Part shown: piece by piece, positions 20,393 to 31,343 of the stretch
How positions within the stretch are numbered: position 1 is the first letter of the stretch
Layout of the letters: every line of letters starts with the position of its first letter
NCBI GenBank assembly: GCA_013176395.1
Contig: JABMLP010000021.1
Coordinates: forward strand, 558,001-622,000
Reading direction: 5' to 3'
DNA length: 64,000 nucleotides
DNA from: Venturia oleaginea
Lineage: Eukaryota; Ascomycota; Dothideomycetes; Venturiales; Venturiaceae
Notes under the pieces: model-generated
Databases searched by the model: none
Told to the model about the DNA's origin: nothing
Seen by the model: the letters and a program-made list of their open reading frames with translations, nothing else
Program-made: the position numbers and the translations under genes

Positions 20393-23100
20393 ATGAGGTT
20401 CTTGGGATTATTTTGGGATAGCCCTACATACATGGTTGGAATGGTAATCTTCCATGCTGGAATAATGTAGGCGAGCAAGGCGTGTTCGGAGCTCTGGAAG
20501 GTTTCCATAAGACCCAGACGATACGACATGAAGCCTATCCAGGGTGCGGGTAGAAAGTAGAAATCTATCTAAAATTAAAGTTTTGTAAAAATCCGGCCAG
20601 TGGTTGTTAAGATAAAGGATGATAGAATCGGTGTTTTTGGTGAGGGAAGGGTTTATGGACCCCGGGCAGTCAATTTCGACATCTCTTGTGCAGCAAGCCT
20701 TGTCCATGACTGCGAGATGCCTGACATCTAGGTGATCTGCGAGGTACTATTGCCGGCAATTGTTCAGATCGTCCAAGAGAGGTTAGAATATGAACATTGG
20801 TAGAACGTCGTATCTCGTCATAGCACAAGGCTGATGCCGTTGGCAGGTTGGCCTGTTAAAACGGGATACTCTCCAAATTATCCGAGTAACTCTTGCAGGA
20901 TGCTTGTTACGGGCAATTTCCAAGCCCTTTAATAATCCTTCGCGTCCAACCCAAGGACATTGAAGCGTCACTAGACAGCGGTCTATGACAGCAGATCAGA
21001 GTCTACCCGTCTATGGCTCCCCTCATGAACAGCAGATGACGACTTGGTTTCAGAATTCAGCAAAGCGTAGATTTATCCCGCTTGAGAATGGGATCTCAAG
21101 CCGGAGCGCCATAACTCACAAAGAGGCTGTTGATCTTTGGTGGGCAAAGGTACTTGGCATCAAGCCTATGTAGTTTATGAATGGTGGCTGGATGTAGCCG
21201 TTGGATCGCAATTGACGAGGTTGTGGCCCAATCCCTGGTTCATTCACCCTCTTCCGTGGCTCGGCCTTTTGGGACATTTCAGCCAAGAAATCATCGAGCC
21301 GGATATGGTCGAGCCGTGATGATAGGATGAAGAATGCGATGGTAATTATCAACCAACAAGTCAAGAGCGAGTCACTGAGTCGAGGATTTGACATGAATAC
21401 GACAGAAACACAGTGTGTGGTTTCTGGATGATCAGGATCACTCAAAGGCGAGTGTCCTCTCTTGAATCAGAAGGAGGATACCCCGGGCTTCGGGAGCAGA
21501 TATCTTGTGTGTTTGGTAGATGGCTGGAGGACGTTGTAGTTGGGGGAGAGGAGATGTGGTGGAGGCCCGCGCGAAATCGGCTCTACCCCCTGTGAACTCC
21601 GACCTCGACTGCATGCGCCCCCCCCTCCCCCACCACCACTACTCTCAACCTGTTACTTAGATGTCCAAGCGCTCACGGCACAGAGTCAATGCATTCTGTT
21701 TTTCCCTCTAGAGTGTTCAGCTGCAACAGTTACTCCCTTCTCGTCTCCCGGCTAGATACAGCACCGCAACGGCATCAATCGCACGACTATCACAGACAGC
21801 CTATTCAATACCCTCTCAACCTCCACGAAGAGCACCAAGTTCTTCTTCAACCAGGGAGCGATACTCCTTCCATCTAAGAACCATCCTGACGACATCACTG
21901 TCTTGATACTTGAGGTGGCTCACTGTGCACGAGTATCTTCCGAGCGTGGACAGGACTTATAGTTTGCAACTGCTCTTCACACCGTCAATGCAAGCCTCTA
22001 CACCCGAATTTCATACCGCTGGGGTCTAAAATGCTCTGGAGAACTGCATAATGCGCGCGGCCGCAACAGCTTTTACTGCGACGGCCTCTATTACAATTCG
22101 CGGGAAATGCGACATATCGGCAAGCAAACATACTCGGATCAATACAGTAAGCATTGATGCTCGGGGTCTAAATTTGTCGTAACCCAGCTTCACAGCGCGG
22201 CTACCGTGGCAGGAAGTAATTCCCACATCATGAGCATCTGAACTCCCTAAATTCTCGTAGACCTTGGTGGTGGAGATCGTGGTGGAGGCTCAAGGAGAAG
22301 CAGGACTGCTGCTGGCGAGGAGATGGCAGAGCCAGAGGTCTACATTCAGATGAAGATTGATGCCGCTGATGATGTCGCTGCATCTCTCAGAGCTAGATTC
22401 GCAGAAGATTCGGATTGGGCGGGAAGAGAGAACGGAAAGTGGAGCATTATACCACCACAGCTTTGTCTGATACTCTTTATTGTGTACATTATATTGCCTG
22501 CATTTACCAGCGGCTACAAGTAATGATAACTCTATGCTGTAGTTCTCGAATTTTCCATGTGGGGGCTAAAATAGATCTCGCCTCAGAATCTGCCACCACA
22601 TCCAAATCAAATCCTCACCGACCTCGCAGCATCAACCTCACAGCATCAAACAATCACTATCCACGGTGTTTCTCGGGGAAAGCATGCCACCGGGAAAGAG
22701 TAACACCGGAAAAGAAGTCCACAGCAGGATCGGCCGCCTTCGCCTTAGTGGCCGCTGTCGCCATCGGCTCGCGACCCGATGCACAGGTTTCTTGTGGTCC
22801 CAACAAGCCGGCTATAACGGCGCTGGTTGATGCCCCGAGAGCGCTCTATCAACCAACAAAAATCCTTTGGAGCCCACTTTTTGAGTGACTGCTTTGTTAT
22901 CTTTGTGCTGCAGAGACGTCAATCGCTCGTGCCTTGTTCCTAGAACCTGTAGTGATGGTCCAGCCAAAGAAAGATTCGTTAGACTTTTGCTGACTCTAAT
23001 AACACGGCCTGAGACTAACTTTCTACTTCGTTCTTCGGCCAGAAAAATTTTCTTTGCACCATTTCCACCCTCTCTTGCTTTCCATGGATGCTCCACCGGG
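20393..23100. other. Gene-poor stretch between hypothetical gene and MFS transporter
   Basis: No complete gene is seen. A Gly/Arg-rich frame around 22265-22525 (GGGDRGGGSRRS, then MAEPEVYIQMKIDAADDVAA ending in a hydrophobic helix) could be an exon or relic, but I cannot attach it to anything. A C-rich run lies at 21617-21645. The last 200 bp before 23101 are the presumed transporter promoter. Confidence 0.35.
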
Positions 23101-24908
23101 ATGGCAGAAACCTCAACTAATCATGGCTTCGAGCCGGAGAAGAACAAGCACGATATCGACGTCGAGAAGCAAAATGAAGAGACGACTTCCACGCCTATTG
23201 ATGATGAACAGAATCTCGAACCCGTCAAAAGTCATGTCACGGCTCAAGATATGCAACTTGCAGGAGATCAGTATGCGGAAACTGGAGATGAGATCTACAA
23301 TAGATTCTCTCCTCATCGCAAAATAATCATGACCGGTGTTCTCTCATTCTGCGGGTTTTTGGCGCCTATCTCGTCCACAGCGGTGCTGGCAGCTATACCG
23401 GAGGTCGCGAAGACGTATAATTCGAGCGGCACGATTATTAACTTATCGAATGCGTTGTATCTTGTTTTCATGGGACTGAGCCCGATCTTCTGGGGTCCAC
23501 TTGGCCAGGTATATGGGAGAAGAATTGTGAGCTCTATCCCACTTTCCCAATCTGAGGATTAATTCTTAGTACTGATATTCCTCCACTAGACGCAAATCAC
23601 TGCTGCAGGACTGTTCTTCGTCTTCTCCATCGGAACGGCTCTGGCGCCAAATTTGGCATCATACTTTGTCTTCCGTATCTTGACTGCTTTCCAAGGCACA
23701 GCTTTCTTGATCGTCGGCGCAAGTTGCATTGGCGACATCTATCGACCTGTATGTTATGAGATCACAACGTCTAAACCGGTGCTCACAGTATCTCAGACAG
23801 AGAGAGGAACAGCCCTAGGGTGGTTCCTTTCAGGCACGCTCATTGGTCCCGCTTTCGGACCTTTTATAGGAGGCAAGACTGTTTACCATCGCTCTGAACC
23901 AGCATATGCTGATAGGATGTTATAGGAATTATTGTTACCTTCCAAAGCTGGAGAGTAATCTTCTGGTTACAGACAGCTCTCGCTGGGCTAGGCTTCAGCC
24001 TGGTCATTGTTTTTCTGCCAGAGACAATCCATCACAAGAAGTCCGCAGACATGCAAGGCCTTACCAAGAAGCAATATGCGGGCAAGATGTGGCAATCCAT
24101 GAACCCATTCCGAGTCATCAAGCTATTTCGCTATCCGAACCTTCTCGTCGCAGTAAGTAATGACGTTCGCTTTTTCCCGGGACCTGAAGCTAATTCTTTG
24201 CACAGAGTTTGGCATCATCAGCCTTGGTATGGAACATGTACTCCCTCCTCACACCAATCCGCTACGTCCTGAACCCACGCTTCCACCTCACCTCCCCAAT
24301 TCAATCTGGTCTCTTCTATATAGCTCCAGGTTGTGGCTAGTACGTCCCTCCAGAACCCATCTCACTGACCTCACCTAACATCCACATCTAGCATCCTAGG
24401 AACCTTCTTCGGCGGCCGCTGGGCAGACCACACGGTTCTCAAATGGATCAAAATCCGCGGCCAAAGAGTCCCCGAAGACCGTCTCCGCTCCTCCATCCTC
24501 GCAATGGGCGTCATAATCCCAGCCTGCATCCTCATCTACGGCTGGTCCGTCCAAAAATCCGTTGGCGGTATCCCCCTCCCCGTCATCGTTATGTTCCTTC
24601 AAGGCGTAGCACAACTCTTCTGTTTCCCGAGTCTGAATACCTATTGTCTTGATGTCATGCAAGGGCGGAGTGGAGAGGTTGTAGCAGGGAACTACATGGT
24701 TCGGTATTTCTTTGGGGCGTTTGGGACGGCGGTTGTGTTGCCTGCTGTGGAGAAGATTGGGGTTGGCTGGTTTAGTACTATTTCTGCTTTGTTTCTTGTG
24801 GTTAGTACGGTTGCGGTGCATGTTACTACGTTGTATGGGAAGAGGTGGAGAGAGAGGATTGATGAGAGGAGGGAGGTGAGGAGGGGGGAGGTGGGGAATC
24901 TGGCTTGA
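23101..24908 (+). CDS. MFS drug:H+ antiporter (DHA1-type), six exons
   Basis: Exons 23101-23526, 23590-23748, 23797-23872, 23926-24152, 24206-24339 and 24392-24908 give 512 aa in one frame. The third intron has a GC donor (GCAAGA) and TATAG acceptor; the others are GT-AG. A polar N-tail of ~75 residues precedes the first helix. The MFS landmarks are present: LVFMGLSPIFWGPLGQVYGR (motif A-like loop 2-3), RILTAFQGTAFLIVGASCIG (motif B), and GTALGWFLSGTLIGPAFGPF (motif C of 12-TM antiporters). The second half has GTFFGGRWADHTVLKWIKI and a conserved GNYMVRYFFGAFGTAV near the end. It sits in the plasma or organelle membrane and probably exports small organic molecules or polyamines. Substrate cannot be read from sequence. 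Confidence 0.88.
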
Positions 24909-24922
24909 TGCTGTGGATGAAT

Positions 24923-25520
24923 TCAATCTCCGTCGACATCAGGAAGCTTAGCTTTCTGTGCATCACGAAGGGCTTTGTCCCATTGCAGAAGCCATATGTC
25001 AATGTTTGAGGATTTGAGGCCGCCCAAAACTGATAGCCATTGCTTCCTTATGGCCAACTTCCTAACTCTTTCTGTAGGGGCTATTGCTGACATCAGAGCG
25101 ATCAAAATGGCCCTAGCCGTTGTACAGTCATCAATGAGGCTATTGTAGCTTCTAGATACCGTATTAGGAATATCCTCGGTGGCGTCAGAAAGTAGCGACG
25201 TGAGGGTTCGAAAGGTGGTCATTTGGTGACTGTATTGTGAGTTCAGAATCGTCAGAACTGACCTTTCATCGCTAGTCAAGTTGTTGATTGCAGCATCAGT
25301 TCTAGTTGAGGCATGAGCTGCTGTAAGAAGGATAGGTTCTGTAGGGCCTGAGGGTTCATTCGGTGTCTCGTCATTCATGTACTTCCAGATCCCGACGCGT
25401 TTGGCCCTGGACTTGTGACGGGTATACCAGTCCTCCCAGTCATTTCGAGAGTTGAGGATGATTTCCGTAACCTTTACTTGTTGAAATAAGGGCTGTTCGG
25501 GAAAGTATTCATTGAAGACT
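24923..25520 (-). pseudogene. Copia-type gag N-terminal fragment
   Basis: A minus-strand frame from about 25510 reads EYFPEQPLFQQVKVTEIILN, then RNDWEDWYTRHKSRAKRVGI and WKYMNDE, and stops at 24923. The W-x-x-W-Y...L/I-WKY pattern is characteristic of Copia gag N-termini. The matching PBS and LTR end lie ~400 bp upstream (25907-25920). Only ~200 codons remain: capsid C-terminus, zinc knuckle and all of pol are missing, and the break falls 15 bp from the stop codon of the MFS gene. Confidence 0.6.
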
Positions 25521-25906
25521 TAGAAACAGCTTATGGAGGGAGGAAAAGATTGAATGGCTTAGTCTCCTAAGTGATGGCAAAAAGCCTGACTATATACACT
25601 AGAAGTGAAAGCGTGAGGTAATTACCTGAACTTGACGTAATTTCAAAACGCTCCTATCCAAAGATGTTTCAACATCACTTGTCTTGTAGATGATGCTGCC
25701 ATGGCCTTTGGTGGCTCGAATGGCTTCAGAATGACAGAATGGTCGTTTCGTGTGTCCGCGGATGTGTTACTGAATTGTGGGCAGAATAGTCGAAATATTA
25801 CCAAGTCTGGTTTAGCGCTTAATGACTAAGGTGAGATTACACGACGGTGAACCCAAAGCAGTTTGGCGTCTACTGAGTAATCGGTGTGTGAACGAAATGT
25901 GCAAGG

Positions 25907-25919
25907 CCGGGCTCATAAC
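25907..25919 (-). promoter_or_regulatory. Primer-binding site of the Copia remnant
   Basis: On the minus strand, AACA is followed by GTTATGAGCCCGG, complementary to the anticodon arm of initiator tRNA-Met (GGGCUCAUAAC). Copia-group elements prime from such half-tRNAs. It matches the site at 30005-30019. Confidence 0.55.
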
Positions 25920-27550
25920 TGTTGGAAGCTACAAACGCACGAACTACACAAATACGAGCTTCAAAAGATAATGAATTGCATGACTTCAAAAGCTAGGAAT
26001 CTACAGCATATTTAAGTCATTTGAGTACCCTCAATTCATGCATTGATGCATGAACTTTGATGCACCAAGTACACATCAGAAACGGGGTCTTAAAACGATC
26101 CTGAAACCCAACATGTCCATCCTTAAATGAGATAATGAGTGTTATGGCTGATGATGGTGGATAGTACTATTTGATCAGTTTCTGCATTATTACCAAATTC
26201 CCGCTAGTTGTTAGAGGGTGATTTTCCGAACCCTCAAACAGTGAGGATGTACTCATACTGTTGCACATCAGTACTACCAGTAGGTGGTCTGAATCCAATA
26301 AGTGGTCCATTATGGCCCTATCCGAGCTGTACGCAAGCCAAATTGACGCTTTTTAATACTATCCGTCTTCTATAGAGGGTCCTCTGCTATTTAAAAGAAT
26401 AATTAAGGTGTTATAGGGAAGGTGGGGCTAGCTTCTCCTAGTTGTCAGTTAAATTTATCATCGGTACTACAATTATACCATCAACTTTAGGGCTATATAG
26501 AAATTCTACGGCTTCATTATACACCGACGCCGTAGCTTCTACACGGGTGTGACGGCTTGCTAGGCTACTGGAACAACCACAGTATTCAACCACCTAACAA
26601 GGCGCCACAGTACACGAGCCATGTGACGGCTTGCTAGGCTACTGGAACAACCACAGTGTCCAAGCACCTAACAAGGCGCCACAGTACACGGGCCATAGCA
26701 AGACCTATAAGTAGGCCTTGCCCCCAGCCCCCATTTACATAGCTACCTGTAGTTCACTATCACATTTAGTCCATACCTGATTGCTGCTCACGCCTTTCAT
26801 TAGTTACTACTAGCCGTGACAACGGGTACGGTCCATGCCAAGTATGACTGTATGATATTGGGCTAACTTCAATAGTCACGGATTAGGCTGCGAATCGCCG
26901 GTTCGGCGTAATATATTAATCCTTGGGAAAGTGTTCACCTTCGTCAGACTCTAGTCTCTACGGTACACCATCCAAAGCCGCCTTTAGTTCCGTGCCTGTC
27001 CATTCTGCTGAGTTGAGTCCATCCCTTAGCTGGTTTTTGGTGGTCTGGGGTGATTCGGAGCCTCTCCTTTAGACCGTTCAGAGTGACTTAGACTGGCACA
27101 GATGCTGTTTGTGGCTGGTGTTTAGAATGAAAAGATCGTCCATGCTACGAAATCATTGAAAAAAGCTGGGACCAGATAAGGGATTTTGTCCCCCTACCCA
27201 TATCCTCTGCGTCGGATAACATCCAATTACGAACTGGGCAGCACATTTTCCACGGCGAATCACAGCTGTCATGGTGAGATAAAGCCCTCGAGGTTCATCT
27301 TGACTGCTCCTTAAGACAATAGGACCGGATGTCAGTTAAGGCATTCATATACGTTTCTGAAAATTTCTCTGTCCAAAGCCACGATCATGTTGTTGCAATA
27401 TGGTGGTAACACCAACGGTTTCAAACTCGTTTCAAACCTGTTTGTTCTCACTCTTGTTTGCTCGGTATCTCTGCGGTGTCAGAACCTACGTCAGTACACT
27501 CTCTTTGTATAGATAGCCCTCATTTTCCAATCAGTTCGAGGGTTATGCAG
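25920..27550. other. LTR end and transposon-flanking stretch without genes
   Basis: Begins with the 3' end of an LTR on the minus strand (AACA at 25923-25920). The outer LTR border could not be found. Beyond about 26300 the sequence is AT-rich and holds one clean 74-bp tandem duplication. No coding sequence is supported. Confidence 0.4.
26551..26698. repeat. 74-bp tandem duplication
   Basis: Two near-identical 74-bp units start at 26551 and 26625, both beginning GACGGCTTGCTAGGCTACTG and containing AAGGCGCCACAGTACACG. They differ at only a few positions, so the duplication is recent relative to its surroundings. Confidence 0.75.
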
Positions 27551-28720
27551 TCACTCATTGAATCCATACTTTGTGTTGTTCCACTTCAGATACTTCTTCC
27601 CAGTTTCAGTCTCAGCTGACACTTTCCATTGTCTGAGTTCTTGAGGTGCATCCGACTTCTCTCTCATTGGCCTTGTCCATTTCTTTCGGGAAGCATTTTC
27701 GACGATCTGTAGGAACCACTTGAATCCCTTCCTTGACACGGGCAATGGTCCACAGATATTGACTGAGAGAAGTTCCATAATTTCTTGCTTCGGTTCCGTC
27801 ACCCTACCATAGCTTCTTTTCATTTTGGTAGTAAGACAGATCTTGCATGAACAGTCTCTTGACTCAAAGGTAGGAATTGGCTGGTCTAAGGTAGTAACCT
27901 TGTGGACGTATCTTAGGGACTTGGCCCCGTAATGGGCAAACCTTCTATGCCATAGCTCCCACTGGGCCTTCTTCCTAGTGAGAGATGGGGACAACTCCTC
28001 ACTTTCGTCAAGGGGAATAGGTTCGCCTTCTGCAGAAGGGAAAGCCCATTCAAGCTCATGGACTTTTCTCCCTTTTCTCTTTCCCTTTTCCTGCAAGTTC
28101 TTGATGTTTGTAACGATAGGAACTCCTCTTCTAACGATAGTTTGAAGAACAGGCTCGCCATTGGTGCTTGAGAGAACATTGAAGTCTGGTGGCCGAATAT
28201 CAAATTGATTCGAGAGTTTATTCCATGATACAAGATTGACTCCGAGTCCAGGTACAAGCAAAACCTTTTCAAGAACTACCTTACTGCCTCTCCTATCCTC
28301 CATGACTGCATCTCCTTCACAACTCGCAGAAAGGATTCCGCCTCCAACCTTAACCAGTCTCTTCATAGGTAATGGCTTGAGTTTACCCCTGAAGAGAGAT
28401 TGTTGGTCAGTCATATGAGATGAGGCGCAGGAATCGAGCATCCATTGCTGGGGTAGGAGCTTACCCATCGCTTTGACGCTGGTATGGGCAACTTCATCGT
28501 GGATCTCATCCTCGGAGGAGACCTCTTCTGTTTCCTCGTCTCCAGTCTCAGGTTCTGACTGAGCAGCGTAAGCTCTTGCTGTTTTCTTGGGTCGCTGTTT
28601 CTTGACATCTAGGACTATCTTGGAAATCAGTTTCACAAGCTCGTCTTGGCTGAGGTTCTCGGAGGATGAGGCTAAATGCGAAGGTAATTTGGAACTTCGT
28701 TGCTTGGTTGTCACTTCTTG
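27551..28720 (-). pseudogene. Copia-type pol fragment: protease and start of integrase
   Basis: The minus-strand frame ends at 27551 and enters coding sequence at about 28720, where gag stops in another frame. In order it has a charged linker, the aspartic protease motif MLDSCASSHMTDQQ (Copia consensus is DSGASxH, so Gly is replaced by Cys), GAG-pre-integrase (LWHRRFAHYGAKSLRYVHKV) and the integrase region DCSCKICLTTKMKRSYGRV. It stops soon after (KWNNTKYGFNE). The integrase core, reverse transcriptase and RNase H are absent. Gag and pol lie in different frames, which may be a lesion or a normal frameshift arrangement. The copy cannot replicate on its own. Confidence 0.8.
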
Positions 28721-29632
28721 AGGTTGGGACTCTTCTCTCTTCTTCTTTTCTCGACGGTGTCTGTTGCAGCTGAGAGGTGTTCGCAGTCCATAATTAGGTG
28801 CGGGCCGTGACAGAGGTAGCAGCTGACATTCTTTCCGCTTCCAGATTTGTTCTTCTGGTTCTGGGCTACCATTGCCGTTTCGTTGATCCTGATGTCGGCC
28901 TCTCTTCCTTTCAGAAGCTTTAGGATGTGTTCTGGCTGCAGGTATGGCTGCGCTTGGATAGCTTGTTTCATTGCCGAGTACTCTGTTGGGAGAGCTGCCA
29001 GAAGTTGTCTCATCCTCTTCCATGGGAGTTGGTAGTGCGCTTCTACCGGAGAGACTGATGCGATCTTTACCCCAAGATTGGTAAGATATGTCCACGAGCC
29101 ATCGATTGTATCTCCCTCGTCCATCCTGAAGTTGACAAACTCCTGGATAGAAGAGGTAATATCCGCTGTCATGACCTCCATGTACTTCGTCATCAGGACT
29201 TCCCACAGATCTGATGCCCTCTCGTAGATACTGTACAGGTTCTGGTCGTCCTCTGACAGGCACATCATGATCTTATGTATCGCCTTGCTGTTAGCAGACA
29301 CCCAGTCATCATAGGGCCTCATTGCTGAACCTGCCCTTGTCTTATCTGACGAAGTATCTTGAGAGTCCTTTTCTTCCACGAAAGTAAACTCCGGGTGCGG
29401 GGGAGTATCTCCTCTAGCCTTGGCATCTTGATTTGCTGCCAGCTCTTTATTATCTAGCTGTAGAGGGACTTTCACGAAGGTCTGTTCCTTTGGGCGAGAG
29501 GAGGGCGGAGCGGGGTAGGAGGATGTCGAGGGTTGTGAGGACTAAGGAAAGAATCCTTGTCCCTCAGCACCTGGTGGTTTTGGTGCTCTTGTCTGTACCA
29601 AATGGCGATCATCTGGAAGGTCGTATGTATTG
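28711..29632 (-). pseudogene. Copia-type gag with zinc knuckle, interrupted by TAG
   Basis: The frame reads AIKYNTYDLPDDRHLVQ from about 29632, is broken by a TAG at 29544-29542, then continues SSQPSTSSYPAPPSSRPKEQ and TFVKVPLQLDNKE to a stop at 28711. Gag features are the UBN2-type segment (WVSANSKAIHKIMMCLSEDD, DLWEVLMTKYMEVMTADIT, FRMDEGDTIDGSWTYLTNL, MRQLLAALPTEYSAMKQAI) and a knuckle CYLCHGPHLIMDC, with one residue fewer than the usual CX2CX4HX4C. No ATG start could be fixed. Codes the capsid/nucleocapsid of the element whose 5' LTR lies upstream at 30020. Confidence 0.78.
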
Positions 29633-29814
29633 TACTTGATGGCCTGGGAAATGACCCACCAGGTCCCTTCACCAGCCAAATAATTCCTTGCTCTTTGGAA
29701 CTACGTCCTTGAGTTCTCGCAACTCAGTGTTGGCAGTGGCTGCCTGGATTTGTGCTCTGAAGACATGTCCCTTAGTCTTCCTTTCCTGACTCTTGTCAAA
29801 GCACTTGTACAGCT

Positions 29815-29985
29815 CTTGTCCTTAGGAGGGTTGTTGTTCCTTTGTTCGATCCTGACCCCGTCAGATCAAACGCCTACTCTCATCCTTGGGAGAGTTGGTG
29901 TCCCTGTTTTAATGCTGACCCTGTCACATTCAACGCCGTCTCTTATCCTTGGGAGAGACGTAGTTCCCTTTCTATCGGTTTAGTC
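29815..29985. repeat. Diverged ~64-bp tandem repeats in Copia leader
   Basis: About 2.5 copies of a unit containing CTGACCCCGTCAGATCAAACG / CTGACCCTGTCACATTCAACG followed by CATCCTTGGGAGAG. They lie between the primer-binding site and gag of the Copia remnant. Confidence 0.6.
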
Positions 29986-30004
29986 CTGTAGAACCTAGGC
30001 AAAA

Positions 30005-30019
30005 CCCGGGCTCATAACC
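30005..30019 (-). promoter_or_regulatory. Primer-binding site (half initiator tRNA-Met)
   Basis: Directly after the LTR end (AACA at 30023-30020) the minus strand reads GGTTATGAGCCCGGG, complementary to the anticodon stem-loop of initiator tRNA-Met. This is the internal priming site used by Copia-group elements. Confidence 0.65.
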
Positions 30020-30779
30020 TGTTACGCTGAACGAGCAAAACAGAGTTATTCGGAAGTAGATTCAACACGAACTTAACGATAGGAGCCGATGAACAGAACG
30101 AGTGTCACCCTGTGACTTGACTGTATTGACTAAGGAGGTTAAGTACACCGTGGCATCTATCACGTGCACTATGCCTGAGGTATCAAGGACTGGCATGCCA
30201 CTGTTCAACACTCACCGGGGATTCCTGAGTGGCGGATTGAATTGGCCGAAAATGCCCAGAGGAATGTTACGGGGAACTCGTTTCTCAACACAGTTGATTA
30301 TGTCAAGACCTTCTTGATGTCAAGACCTTCTTGATGTCAAGACCTTCTTGACACCTGTGTTCTCTTGTTCTGGTCCGCGGGTTTGGGGTAAGGGCAATAT
30401 CAGTCTGGAAGTACTTACCTTAAGTACCTTCTCTTGCTCAGGTTCTTTGGAGGCTCACTAGATCCTAGCCGTCCGATGTATCTCCCAATTCAATTGTCGT
30501 CTAACCGATTTGATCCTCAGATCAATCCTGAACGCTTGTCGGTTAGTATGAAGGTTGGGGGTTGGGCTTGCTTCGTGTGCATATGACTTGTGCTTGATTG
30601 TATCTAAGTAAAAGGTCGTTACTGTAGTAGGTTGAAGAAGCTCCTATGTGAGAAACATAACATGAGATAACCACGAAGAGAGAAAGGAAAGTCCGTCCAA
30701 CGTCGTCCCTATATACCGTTCTGGTTCTGGGTGCCAAGGTGTATTCCCACACCTCTTGGCTCTTCCCACACTTCCCACA
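30020..30779 (-). mobile_element. 5' LTR of the Copia-type remnant
   Basis: About 760 bp, starting TGTGGGAAG (30779) and ending TAACA (30020) on the minus strand, followed at once by the primer-binding site. It contains a TATATAG box (minus strand, about 30715-30709) as expected of the U3/R promoter. The outer border is inferred from the TG start because no 3' LTR exists in the window for comparison. Confidence 0.55.
30301..30351. repeat. 17-bp x 3 tandem repeat inside LTR
   Basis: Three copies of TGTCAAGACCTTCTTGA, the last with a changed end. Confidence 0.8.
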
Positions 30780-31335
30780 CTGATGATTGATTGATTTTAT
30801 CCTACTCGGTTGCAGCCGCTTAATCACGCAGCTATGTCCGGTTAGGGGGACTTCATCAGACAGCCGACATGTGATATGATCTACCACGTCCCACTTCGCC
30901 CTGCTTACCAAAACAAGACCAGCTGTCCCCTCGGTCCTCCCCCTTTTCCCTTAAACACCATCTCCAAATGCCCGCTTGCTCTTGTAGATGCTGGCCATTC
31001 TGCTAGTATATCTGTGCTATGTAGACTCCAAGAGGCAATGCCTCGTGTTTCGCTATCCCTCTACCTACAGTCTCCCTCTAATGCTCAGCTTTGTCTATCT
31101 GTTTCGCCTTATCCCTCAAGGCTAATGGGTTCCCTAAGTATGTTTCTGCTTGTGAAAGTTGCCTTACACCAGATTCCTATGCGGCAGTGTATTTGGTTGT
31201 GTGATGCTGGAGACAGCAGTAACCATCGTAGTCGTGATTTCGCTGCTTGGGTGTGATACTCCGGGTATGCCCGTAGACGAGGCTGTCTGGTAGCTGCCGT
31301 ATTGTATGGCGCCGATCGTGCTATAGACCTGCCGT

Positions 31336-31343
31336 CTTATAGT
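31336..31343. repeat. hAT target-site duplication, left copy
   Basis: CTTATAGT immediately before CAGTGCG. The right side after CGCACTG reads CTATAGT, the same 8 bp with one T lost. Undisturbed copies of this site (for example near 8737) read CTTATAGTCGG. Confidence 0.7.

Noticed and set aside
27140..27540. Search for a 3' LTR of the Copia remnant between 25920 and 27550
   Set aside because: No stretch resembling 30020-30779 was found by eye; the element appears truncated, though a proper alignment could still reveal a decayed LTR.
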